Positions 5,170-11,068 of a stretch of DNA of 11,068 nt are shown piece by piece (position 1 is the first letter of the stretch; the number at the start of each line of letters is the position of its first letter). A program made the translations under genes and the position numbers. This DNA is from Nitrospirota bacterium (lineage in GTDB: Bacteria; Nitrospirota; Thermodesulfovibrionia; Thermodesulfovibrionales; JdFR-88). The notes under the pieces are model-generated. The model was not told the DNA's origin. It saw only the letters and a list, made by a program, of their open reading frames with translations, and did not search any database. The DNA lies in contig JAKAGP010000020.1 in NCBI GenBank assembly GCA_021825785.1, positions 1-11,068 on the forward strand, in the 5' to 3' direction.

Positions 5170-7977
5170 ATGTCTTTTGAAGAGCTCATAATTGAGGGCG
5201 CGAAGCAGAACAACCTCAAAAACGTCTCTCTCGTTCTGCCGCACGACAAAGTCATCGCGGTAACCGGGGTGTCCGGATCGGGGAAATCATCCCTGGCCTT
5301 TGACACCATATTCGCGGAGGGGCAGTGGAGGTTCCTGGAGTCGCTGTCCACGTATGCCAGGCTTTTCCTTGAAAAGATGGACAGGCCCGCGGTCGATGCC
5401 ATCCGCAATATCCGTCCGGCGATCGCGCTTGAACAGAGAAACCCTGTGCGCGGTTCCCGTTCCATTGTCGGCACCATTACAGAGATATACGATTATTTCA
5501 GGCTCCTTTATTCCAAGATAGGCGAGCCTTTCTGCCCTTCGTGCGGCCAGCCCATCCGCAAATGGGACCCCACGGCCATCAAACAGGGGCTTTTAAGCGC
5601 ACACGCCAAAGAGCGCGCACTGATAGTCTTTGAGAGCCGTGAGCCCGCCGAGGTGCTGAAGGGCAGGGGATTTTACCGGTATTTTGACCAGGGCCGCGTG
5701 GTGGAATTTGAAGGGAAGGGCGAAGGAGACCATCCCTTTGAGATCTCTTCGAACGGCAACGGGCTGGCCGTTGTCCTTGACAGGCTTGTGATACGGGATG
5801 ATCCCCGCCTTGCCGATTCCATAGAAACCGCCTTCAGGCACGGCGGAGGCAGGATGAAGGTGCTCCTAGCGGGGGAAGACGAGTCCTCCTGGAGGGAGCT
5901 GCGGTTTTCAGCCGGCAACGTCTGCGACAATTGCGGAAAAGAGCTTTTGGAGCCTTCCCCCCTGCTTTTCTCTTTCAATCACCCGATAGGGGCCTGCCCG
6001 GAGTGCAAGGGCTTTGGCAATATCCTCCGGTATTCCGAGGACCTCATAGTGCCGGACCCTTACCTGTCCGTTTCTGAGGGGGCCATAGAGCCATGGGAAA
6101 AACCCTCTTACAAATGGTGGAAGAGGCAGATGCTTAAGGCGTTCAAGAATGCAGACAAAAAAGGAAAAGAAAAAGGAAAAAATGCTTTTCCGATAGATAA
6201 ACCGTGGAGGGAGCTTTTCAAGAGTGAAAAAGAGACGCTGTTTAAGGGCAGCGCGGATTTTTACGGCATAGACGATTTCTTCGAGGACCTTGAAGCCAGG
6301 CGCTACAAGCTCCACGTGCGGGTTTTCCTGTCACGGTACAGGAAGGGACAGACCTGTCCGGCATGTGGGGGGAAGCGGCTCAGGCCGGAGGCCCTGGCAT
6401 ACAGGGTGGGCGGCAAGGACATAGCGGAGCTCACCGCCATGCCCGTGGGCGCGCTTGATGCGCTTTTTTCCTGTCCCTCACATGATTTCCTGGCGCTTTC
6501 TCCCGCAAACGCGGCGATAGCCAGGGAACCCCTGAGGCAGATAAAACTGAAACTGGGTTTTTTAAAGCGGGTAGGTCTGGATTACCTTGGCCTGGACCGT
6601 GAGGCAAGGACGCTTTCGGGCGGGGAATACCAGAGGGTGAACCTCTCAAACCAGCTTGCCTCCAGGCTTACTGGTACGCTCTATGTCCTTGACGAGCCGA
6701 CCGTGGGCCTGCATCCGCGGGACACGGAGCGGGTGGCGGACATCATGGCGGAGCTTTCCTCCCTTGGCAACACCCTTGTGGTGGTGGAGCACGACAAGGA
6801 GATCATCGAGCGGGCGGACTGGGTGGTGGAACTGGGCCCCGGCGGCGGGCACCTGGGGGGCTCCGTGGTCTTCTCCGGCACTCAAAAGGAGTTTCTGGAG
6901 ACGGCGGATACTCTTACTTCCCGCTATATCAAGGGAACAGACCGGATAAAGCCTCCCTCATCCAGGCGCAAGCCTTCGGGCTGGCTCGCTCTCTCCGGGG
7001 CAAGCGGCAATAACCTGAAAGGGATCGATCTGAAGATACCGCTTGGCGCCTTTACGGTGGTTTCGGGCGTGTCCGGCTCCGGCAAGAGCAGCCTGGTGGT
7101 AGAGACCCTTTACCGGGCACTTGCCAGAACTCTCAAGGTGGAGCCTGAGCCTCCTTTGCCATACAAAACGCTGCGAGGCATGGAGGCTATACACGGCGTT
7201 AAACTGATAGACCAGAGCCCGATCGGCAGAACCCCGAGGTCCAACCCGGTCACCTATCTAAAGATATTCGATCAGATAAGGAAGCTCTATGCCTCCCAGC
7301 CGGAGGCAAAGGCTCACGGCTACGGGCCTGGTTTCTTTTCGTTCAATGTTCCAGGGGGAAGGTGCCCCACATGCGGCGGGGAGGGTTACCAGAAGTTCGA
7401 GATGTATTTTTTTGAAGACCTTTTTATTAAATGCGAAGATTGCGGGGCCAGCCGCTACACTCCCGAGGCGCTGCGCGTTCATTACAGGGATCGGGACATA
7501 AGCCAGGTGCTGGAAATGACCGTGGAGGAGGCCTCAGGGTTTTTCAGCGGCATCCCGGCGATAGCCGGCAAGCTTTCCCAGCTTGAGGAGATCGGCCTTG
7601 GATATCTTAAACTGGGGCAGCCTGCGACAACATTGTCCGGCGGGGAGGCGCAGCGGCTTAAGATATGCGCGGAGCTTGGCCTTCCGCGCAAATCGGATTT
7701 TCTTTATGTGCTCGACGAGCCCACGGTGGGGCTTCACTATTACGATGTCGGGGCCCTCTTGAAGATGTTGGGCAAGCTTGTGGACAGGGGCGGCACAGTA
7801 GTGGTCATTGAACACAATCTGGACGTTGTTGAAGCTGCGGACTGGGTTATAGACCTTGGCCCCGAAGGCGGGGAAAAGGGAGGCTGGATCGTTTACCAGG
7901 GCACTCCCGAGGGTCTCCGGAAAGAACCCCGCTCCCATACGGGGCGCTACCTTAAAAAGCATCAGGGCAAACGGTAA
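5170..7977 (+). CDS. uvrA: Excinuclease ABC subunit A (UvrA family, divergent)
   Basis: DNA damage sensor of nucleotide excision repair; a dimeric double ABC-type ATPase that loads UvrB. Length 935 residues is typical. First ATPase: Walker A GVSGSGKS (33-40), signature LSGGEYQRV (482-490), Walker B YVLDEPTVGLH (505-515). Second: GVSGSGKS (633-640), LSGGEAQRL (822-830), LYVLDEPTVGLH (845-856). Zinc modules: C252/C255/C276/C279 and C732/C735/C755/C758, with extra CPSCG (122-126) and CPACGG (396-401). The UvrB-contact region (about 130-245) and insertion domain (about 285-395) are both present. DQSPIGRTPRSNP (681-693) is strongly conserved. Oddities: EQRNPVRGSRSIVGT replaces the usual KSTSHNPRSTVGT-like text, the first signature has Tyr for Ala, and a Lys-rich segment occurs at 327-338. 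It may be a second UvrA lineage rather than the main one. It starts at ATG 5170, 50 bp after the terminator. Confidence 0.95.
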   Translation: MSFEELIIEGAKQNNLKNVSLVLPHDKVIAVTGVSGSGKSSLAFDTIFAEGQWRFLESLSTYARLFLEKMDRPAVDAIRNIRPAIALEQRNPVRGSRSIVGTITEIYDYFRLLYSKIGEPFCPSCGQPIRKWDPTAIKQGLLSAHAKERALIVFESREPAEVLKGRGFYRYFDQGRVVEFEGKGEGDHPFEISSNGNGLAVVLDRLVIRDDPRLADSIETAFRHGGGRMKVLLAGEDESSWRELRFSAGNVCDNCGKELLEPSPLLFSFNHPIGACPECKGFGNILRYSEDLIVPDPYLSVSEGAIEPWEKPSYKWWKRQMLKAFKNADKKGKEKGKNAFPIDKPWRELFKSEKETLFKGSADFYGIDDFFEDLEARRYKLHVRVFLSRYRKGQTCPACGGKRLRPEALAYRVGGKDIAELTAMPVGALDALFSCPSHDFLALSPANAAIAREPLRQIKLKLGFLKRVGLDYLGLDREARTLSGGEYQRVNLSNQLASRLTGTLYVLDEPTVGLHPRDTERVADIMAELSSLGNTLVVVEHDKEIIERADWVVELGPGGGHLGGSVVFSGTQKEFLETADTLTSRYIKGTDRIKPPSSRRKPSGWLALSGASGNNLKGIDLKIPLGAFTVVSGVSGSGKSSLVVETLYRALARTLKVEPEPPLPYKTLRGMEAIHGVKLIDQSPIGRTPRSNPVTYLKIFDQIRKLYASQPEAKAHGYGPGFFSFNVPGGRCPTCGGEGYQKFEMYFFEDLFIKCEDCGASRYTPEALRVHYRDRDISQVLEMTVEEASGFFSGIPAIAGKLSQLEEIGLGYLKLGQPATTLSGGEAQRLKICAELGLPRKSDFLYVLDEPTVGLHYYDVGALLKMLGKLVDRGGTVVVIEHNLDVVEAADWVIDLGPEGGEKGGWIVYQGTPEGLRKEPRSHTGRYLKKHQGKR

Positions 7978-8022
7978 AAAGCAGGCCGTTATCCGCCCCT
8001 CTCAGCAATATTTTCGATGTTC

Positions 8023-8031
8023 TGGTAAAAT
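8023..8031 (+). promoter_or_regulatory. Candidate extended -10 promoter for the TPR gene
   Basis: TGGTAAAAT gives an extended -10 (TGn plus TAAAAT, 8026-8031) in the 125-bp gap after uvrA. There is no good -35, which an extended -10 can tolerate. The predicted start near 8038 falls within the dyad at 8036-8056. Confidence 0.4.
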
Positions 8032-8035
8032 TGCG

Positions 8036-8056
8036 GCAGGAATAAAAAAGTCCTGC
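8036..8056 (+). repeat. Inverted repeat at the predicted start of TPR-gene transcription
   Basis: GCAGGA (8036-8041) and TCCTGC (8051-8056) are perfect complements around a nine-base A-rich loop. No T-tract follows, so it is unlikely to be a terminator. It sits just downstream of the candidate -10, where an operator would lie. Confidence 0.4.
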
Positions 8057-8102
8057 ACCGGGAAAAAGAAAAAACGCTTTTTGATTGTGGGGGGTTTTTC
8101 CG

Positions 8103-8543
8103 ATGAGTACTGCGAGGGAGCTTTTTGAAAAAGGGGAGGAACTCCTCAGAAAGGGCGAAAGGCTAGCGGCCCTGGCCAGCTTCGAAAAATCCCTCAAGCT
8201 GGACGAATCCAATCTCCTGTGCAAATCTTACCTGGCCCTTCTTTCCGCCACCCAGAGAGGACAGCTGGAAAACGCGGTAAAGGCCTCCGAGGACATTGTG
8301 GAGCAGTCCCCGGGGGAGCCTCTGGTCTATTTGAACCTTGGCAGGCTTTATCTCATAGCGGAGAGGAAGCAGGACGCGGTGACCACGCTTCGAAAGGGCG
8401 CATCCATCAGGAAACTTCCGGAGATAGAGCAACTGCTGGAGTCCCTGGGCTTGCGCAAAAAACCGGTCATCGGGTTTCTGTCCAGGCAGAATCCCATCAA
8501 TAAATTTTTGGGGCTCCTGCTTAAAAAACTTCATCTCAGATAA
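8103..8543 (+). CDS. Small TPR-repeat protein with a basic C-terminal tail
   Basis: A predicted soluble 146-residue helical repeat protein; such proteins act as scaffolds, and the partner here is unknown. TPR-like helix pairs are visible at about 3-36 (ARELFEKGEELLRKGERLAA, then ALASFEKSLKLD), 37-70 (less regular) and 73-106 (PLVYLNLGRLYLIAERKQDA, then TLRKGASI). The tail (118-146) is basic and has the pattern RKKPVIGFLSRQNPINKFLG. I recall similar tails on small TPR proteins of Nitrospirota and Desulfobacterota, so it is probably a conserved functional part. The ATG at 8103 is preferred; a TTG at 8085 would add six residues. A GGGGGG (8088-8093) nine bases upstream of the ATG may act as a weak ribosome site. 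No signal peptide or membrane segment. Confidence 0.85.
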   Translation: MSTARELFEKGEELLRKGERLAALASFEKSLKLDESNLLCKSYLALLSATQRGQLENAVKASEDIVEQSPGEPLVYLNLGRLYLIAERKQDAVTTLRKGASIRKLPEIEQLLESLGLRKKPVIGFLSRQNPINKFLGLLLKKLHLR

Positions 8544-8563
8544 GGCCTGAAGCCGTTAAGTGG

Positions 8564-8593
8564 TTGCAAAAATCCCTCATCGGCTGGTTTAAT
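8564..8593 (+). promoter_or_regulatory. Candidate promoter for the mtnA operon
   Basis: TTGCAA (8564-8569, 4 of 6) and TTTAAT (8588-8593, 5 of 6, preceded by CTGG) are 18 bp apart. The -10 ends ten bases before the mtnA ATG, so the mRNA leader would be only about 3-5 nt and no Shine-Dalgarno sequence fits. Confidence 0.55.
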
Positions 8594-8603
8594 ATGAGCA
8601 GAC

Positions 8604-9734
8604 ATGCTTAACGCGATAGAGCAAAAAGAAGGCAAGGTCTATATCCTTGACCAAAGCAAGCTCCCCCACGAGATAGACCTCATTGAATGCAAAAGCTGGA
8701 AGGATGTGGCTTGGTGCATCCGGGAGCTGAAAATAAGAGGAGCCCCGGCTATAGGCATAGCCGCCGCAATGGGAGTGGCCCTTGGCGCCCAAGCGGCGCG
8801 GGCCGGAAGCGCAGAGGCGCTTGCAGGGGCGCTTGGGCCGGTTTATGAAGGGCTTCTGGCAACCCGGCCGACGGCGGTCAATATCAAATGGGCCGTTGAC
8901 AGGATGAAGGCCAGGCTTGCCGGGTGTAAGGGCAGCGTTAATGAGGTGAGGGCAACCCTCTGGCAGGAAGCCCAATCCATACTGGAAGAGGACATCAGGA
9001 TCAACAAGACCATCGGCGCATGGGGTGCGCAGTTCATAAATGACGGGGATGTGGTCCTCACTCACTGCAATGCCGGGGCGCTGGCCACGGGGGGATATGG
9101 CACGGCGACCGCCGCGATCTTTGTTGCCAGGGAACAGGGCAAAAAAATCCATGTGATCGTCGATGAGACCAGGCCTGTCCTTCAGGGGGCAAGGCTGACC
9201 GCCTTTGAGATGAAAGAGGCGGGCATTCCGATGACCCTTATCACGGACAACTCCGCTGGCGCCCTTATGAGAAGAGGGGAGATAGACCTGGCCATTGTGG
9301 GCACGGACAGGACCACAAGGAACGGGGACGTTGCAAACAAGATAGGCACTTATACGGTGGCCGTGCTGTGCAAGGAACACGGGCTGCCTTTCTACGTGGC
9401 CGCCCCGTTGAGCAGCATAGATTTTTCGATGGCCTCGGGCGACATGATACCCATCGAGGAGAGAGACCCTGAAGAAGTGGCGTCTCTGGCCGGCAAAAGA
9501 ATAGCACCTCACGGGGTAAACGCAAGGAACATGGCCTTTGATGTCACTCCGGCCAAATATGTGACCGCCATCATTACGGAGCTTGGGGTCTTTAAGCCCG
9601 GCGAACTGAAGAAACTTGCGCCGGGGAAGACAAAAGAAAATAAAACAGAAAAACCTTCTGTGGCGATGCGGGAAGGTGTGCGGCAGCCAGCAAGCGGGGC
9701 GAAAAAGGAAAAAGTCCGGAAGCAGAAAAAGTAG
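8604..9734 (+). CDS. mtnA: Methylthioribose-1-phosphate isomerase (methionine salvage)
   Basis: Converts 5-methylthioribose-1-phosphate to 5-methylthioribulose-1-phosphate in the methionine salvage pathway; cytoplasmic, related to eIF2B subunits. Seen: IRGAPAIG (44-51), TRPTAVN (87-93), THCNAG with catalytic Cys155, and GTDR with catalytic Asp235. RNGDVANKIGTY (239-250) and FYVAAPLSSID (263-273) follow. The usual text at the Asp is GADRI; here it is GTDRT, a mild change. The core ends near residue 336. About 40 further residues are Lys-rich and low-complexity (KTKENKTEK...KKEKVRKQKK), longer than the usual ~345-residue enzyme. The start is ATG 8604, placed directly after a promoter, with no Shine-Dalgarno sequence. 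The stop (9732-9734) is one base before the next start, so the two are cotranscribed. An eIF2B-like relative such as ribose-1,5-bisphosphate isomerase is less likely given the motif match. Confidence 0.94.
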   Translation: MLNAIEQKEGKVYILDQSKLPHEIDLIECKSWKDVAWCIRELKIRGAPAIGIAAAMGVALGAQAARAGSAEALAGALGPVYEGLLATRPTAVNIKWAVDRMKARLAGCKGSVNEVRATLWQEAQSILEEDIRINKTIGAWGAQFINDGDVVLTHCNAGALATGGYGTATAAIFVAREQGKKIHVIVDETRPVLQGARLTAFEMKEAGIPMTLITDNSAGALMRRGEIDLAIVGTDRTTRNGDVANKIGTYTVAVLCKEHGLPFYVAAPLSSIDFSMASGDMIPIEERDPEEVASLAGKRIAPHGVNARNMAFDVTPAKYVTAIITELGVFKPGELKKLAPGKTKENKTEKPSVAMREGVRQPASGAKKEKVRKQKK

Positions 9735-9735
9735 A

Positions 9736-10725
9736 ATGATCAAGGAAGTCAACCAGGACATAAAAAAGATATTTGATTCCTACGAAGGGGACCTCCTCCG
9801 CGTGGAGGAAAGCCTCAGAGGGCTTTTCGCCAGCGATATCGTTCTCATACCGCTTATCGGACGCTACCTTGTCGAGGGTGGAGGCAAGCGCATAAGGCCT
9901 GTTTTTCTGCTTGTGAGCGCAAGGCTTTCCGGCTACATGGGCTCCGGCCATATCACGCTTGCGGGGGTCATAGAATCGATACACAGCGCCTCCCTCCTGC
10001 ACGATGACGTGGTGGATACGGCAGAGGTGAGAAGGGGCAGGCCGGCGGCGCATGTGACATGGGGCAATCAGGCCGTTGTGCTTGTAGGGGATTTTCTGTA
10101 CGCAAATGCCCTTAAACAGGCCGTGACCTCCGGGGACATAAGGGTCATCGGTGCGCTGTCCGGCGCCGTGACCTCCATGACCGAAGGGGAGCTCCTTCAG
10201 CTTGAAAAATCGGGTGACGTGAACATAACCGAGGATGATTACATAAAGATAATCTCTTCCAAAACGGGAGTTCTGATGTCGGCTGCATGCAGGATCGGGG
10301 CGCTCCTGGGAGGAGCTCCTCCCGAATGGGAGGAGGCCCTGGCCCGGTTCGGGCTCAAGGCGGGAATAACGTTTCAAATGGCCGATGACGTGCTGGACTA
10401 TATGGCTGGCGATGGCGGGTTTGGCAAGAAACTTGGCAAGGACTTGGAGGAGGGCAAGATAACCCTTCCTCTTATAAACCTGCTCAGGGAGGCCAGCGGG
10501 AGCGAGCGCGATGAGATAAAGGGCATCCTTGAGAGCGGCCCCACCCGGGAGGGCCTGGGCAGAGTGCTTGAGCTGTTCAAGAAATACGACGCGGTGAACG
10601 TTGCGCTTGAAAAGGCCAGGCGGTATCTTGATGACGCAAAGGCTGAACTTAATATAATCAGGGATTGTCCCGAGAAACAGGAACTCCTCACCCTTGCCGA
10701 TTATGCCCTGAAAAGGGAATTTTAA
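9736..10725 (+). CDS. Long-chain polyprenyl diphosphate synthase
   Basis: Trans-prenyltransferase that condenses isopentenyl diphosphate onto an allylic primer to make the side chain of a quinone or a similar long prenyl product. The start is ATG 9736 (329 residues); an upstream in-frame ATG at 9616 lies within mtnA. Seen: GGKRIRP (49-55), the first Asp-rich motif DDVVD (90-94) with RRGRPAAH after it, KTGVL (176-180), and the second Asp-rich motif DDVLD (217-221), then GKDLEEGKITLP (234-245). The residues five and four places before the first motif are Ala and Ser. Small side chains there leave room for a long product, so an octaprenyl or heptaprenyl type is inferred rather than farnesyl. It could be called ispB or hepT-like, but product length cannot be fixed from sequence. 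Confidence 0.93.
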   Translation: MIKEVNQDIKKIFDSYEGDLLRVEESLRGLFASDIVLIPLIGRYLVEGGGKRIRPVFLLVSARLSGYMGSGHITLAGVIESIHSASLLHDDVVDTAEVRRGRPAAHVTWGNQAVVLVGDFLYANALKQAVTSGDIRVIGALSGAVTSMTEGELLQLEKSGDVNITEDDYIKIISSKTGVLMSAACRIGALLGGAPPEWEEALARFGLKAGITFQMADDVLDYMAGDGGFGKKLGKDLEEGKITLPLINLLREASGSERDEIKGILESGPTREGLGRVLELFKKYDAVNVALEKARRYLDDAKAELNIIRDCPEKQELLTLADYALKREF

Positions 10726-10729
10726 AGGA
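10724..10729 (+). promoter_or_regulatory. Ribosome binding site for the AMMECR1 gene
   Basis: AAAGGA overlaps the prenyl synthase stop codon and ends ten bases before ATG 10740. It favours that ATG over the in-frame one at 10752, 22 bases away. Confidence 0.55.
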
Positions 10730-10739
10730 TGCGCCGCCT

Positions 10740-11068
10740 ATGCACCCACCCATGCACCCTATAGTAGCCCTCGTAAAAAAAGCGGTTGATATCTATGTGA
10801 GGGAAGGGAAGGTCATATCAGACACCGGTGAGCTTTCCAAGGAACTTACGGAGAAGGCTGGTGTCTTTGTCTGTCTTAAAAAAAAAGGCCAGCTAAGGGG
10901 CTGTATTGGCACTATTGAACCTGTCACCGGCTGCGCCTCCCTGGAAGCGGTAAGAAACGCCATAGCCTCAGCCACCGAGGACCCCCGTTTTTTCCCGGTG
11001 TCGGAAGACGAATTGGAAGAACTGGACTATTCCGTTGATGTCCTTTGCCCGCCCGAGAAAGTAAATTC
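10740..11068 (+). CDS. AMMECR1-domain protein (3' end outside window)
   Basis: The first ~109 codons of a protein of the AMMECR1 family, known from the human AMMECR1 protein and from bacterial and archaeal AmmeMemoRadiSam systems (with a Memo protein and a radical SAM enzyme). Its biochemical role is not established. The hallmark GQLRGCIGTIEP is clear, after the strand GVFVCLKKK and before LEAVRNAIASATEDPRF and the DYSVDVL strand. The start is ATG 10740 (MHPPMHP...), chosen because of AAAGGA upstream; ATG 10752 is the alternative. A 12-bp segment holding the start codon is nearly repeated (ATGCACCCACCC, then ATGCACCC). The prenyl synthase ends 14 bp before it, so it is probably in the mtnA operon. 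Confidence 0.9.
   Translation, partial: MHPPMHPIVALVKKAVDIYVREGKVISDTGELSKELTEKAGVFVCLKKKGQLRGCIGTIEPVTGCASLEAVRNAIASATEDPRFFPVSEDELEELDYSVDVLCPPEKVN

Noticed and set aside
8036..8056. Hairpin after uvrA as an intrinsic terminator
   Set aside because: The stem is followed by ACCGGGAAAAAG and not by a T-tract, so it does not fit termination on the plus strand.
8589..9761. 390-codon open frame on the minus strand
   Set aside because: It lies almost wholly opposite mtnA, which has full catalytic motifs. The minus-strand translation is rich in Pro, Arg, His and Cys with no recognisable domain, as expected of a shadow frame in G+C-rich DNA.
10729..10764. 11-codon frame beginning at ATG 10729, out of frame with the AMMECR1 gene
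   Set aside because: Its ATG overlaps the AAAGGA site and it has no upstream ribosome site. It is too short to support as a leader peptide without conservation data.

Overview
The window reads as bacterial chromosome: tightly packed, G+C-rich core genes with frequent TTG/ATG starts, short intergenic gaps and many Lys-rich stretches. The gene set (seryl-tRNA synthetase, acetylglutamate kinase, a stand-alone FmdE-type protein, a divergent UvrA, MtnA, a long-chain prenyl synthase and an AMMECR1 protein) would suit an anaerobic Nitrospirota- or Desulfobacterota-like organism. That placement is only an inference from gene content; no rRNA or other decisive marker is present.

Layout. Positions 1-1227 (+): the 3' end of serS, then an unrecognised 283-residue protein 22 bp downstream. 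Positions 1304-2808 (-): an FmdE-family protein followed by argB, overlapping by 13 bp. Positions 2809-2978: a divergent intergenic region with a candidate promoter in each direction. Positions 2979-5119 (+): a compact DNA-modification island (cytosine-5 methyltransferase, HNH endonuclease, Vsr mismatch endonuclease) with its own candidate promoter and a good intrinsic terminator. It is more A+T-rich than its surroundings and looks horizontally acquired. Positions 5170-7977 (+): UvrA. Positions 8103-8543 (+): a small TPR protein. Positions 8604-11068 (+): mtnA, a long-chain polyprenyl diphosphate synthase and the start of an AMMECR1 gene, nearly back to back and probably one operon.

How the genes fit together. 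The methyltransferase, HNH nuclease and Vsr form a coherent set: the methylase marks a site, the HNH protein is the likely cognate restriction enzyme, and Vsr would start repair of T:G mismatches made when the 5-methylcytosines deaminate. The remaining genes are separate housekeeping functions: translation, arginine synthesis, nucleotide excision repair, methionine salvage and isoprenoid chain synthesis.

The most interesting points are the three-gene island with an HNH enzyme of unknown specificity and a non-standard Vsr active-site motif, and a recurring CTGG-plus-A/T-hexamer extended -10 promoter. At several genes the -10 lies so close to the start codon that leaderless or nearly leaderless mRNAs are predicted. 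I found no tRNA, rRNA, CRISPR array, insertion sequence or transposase.
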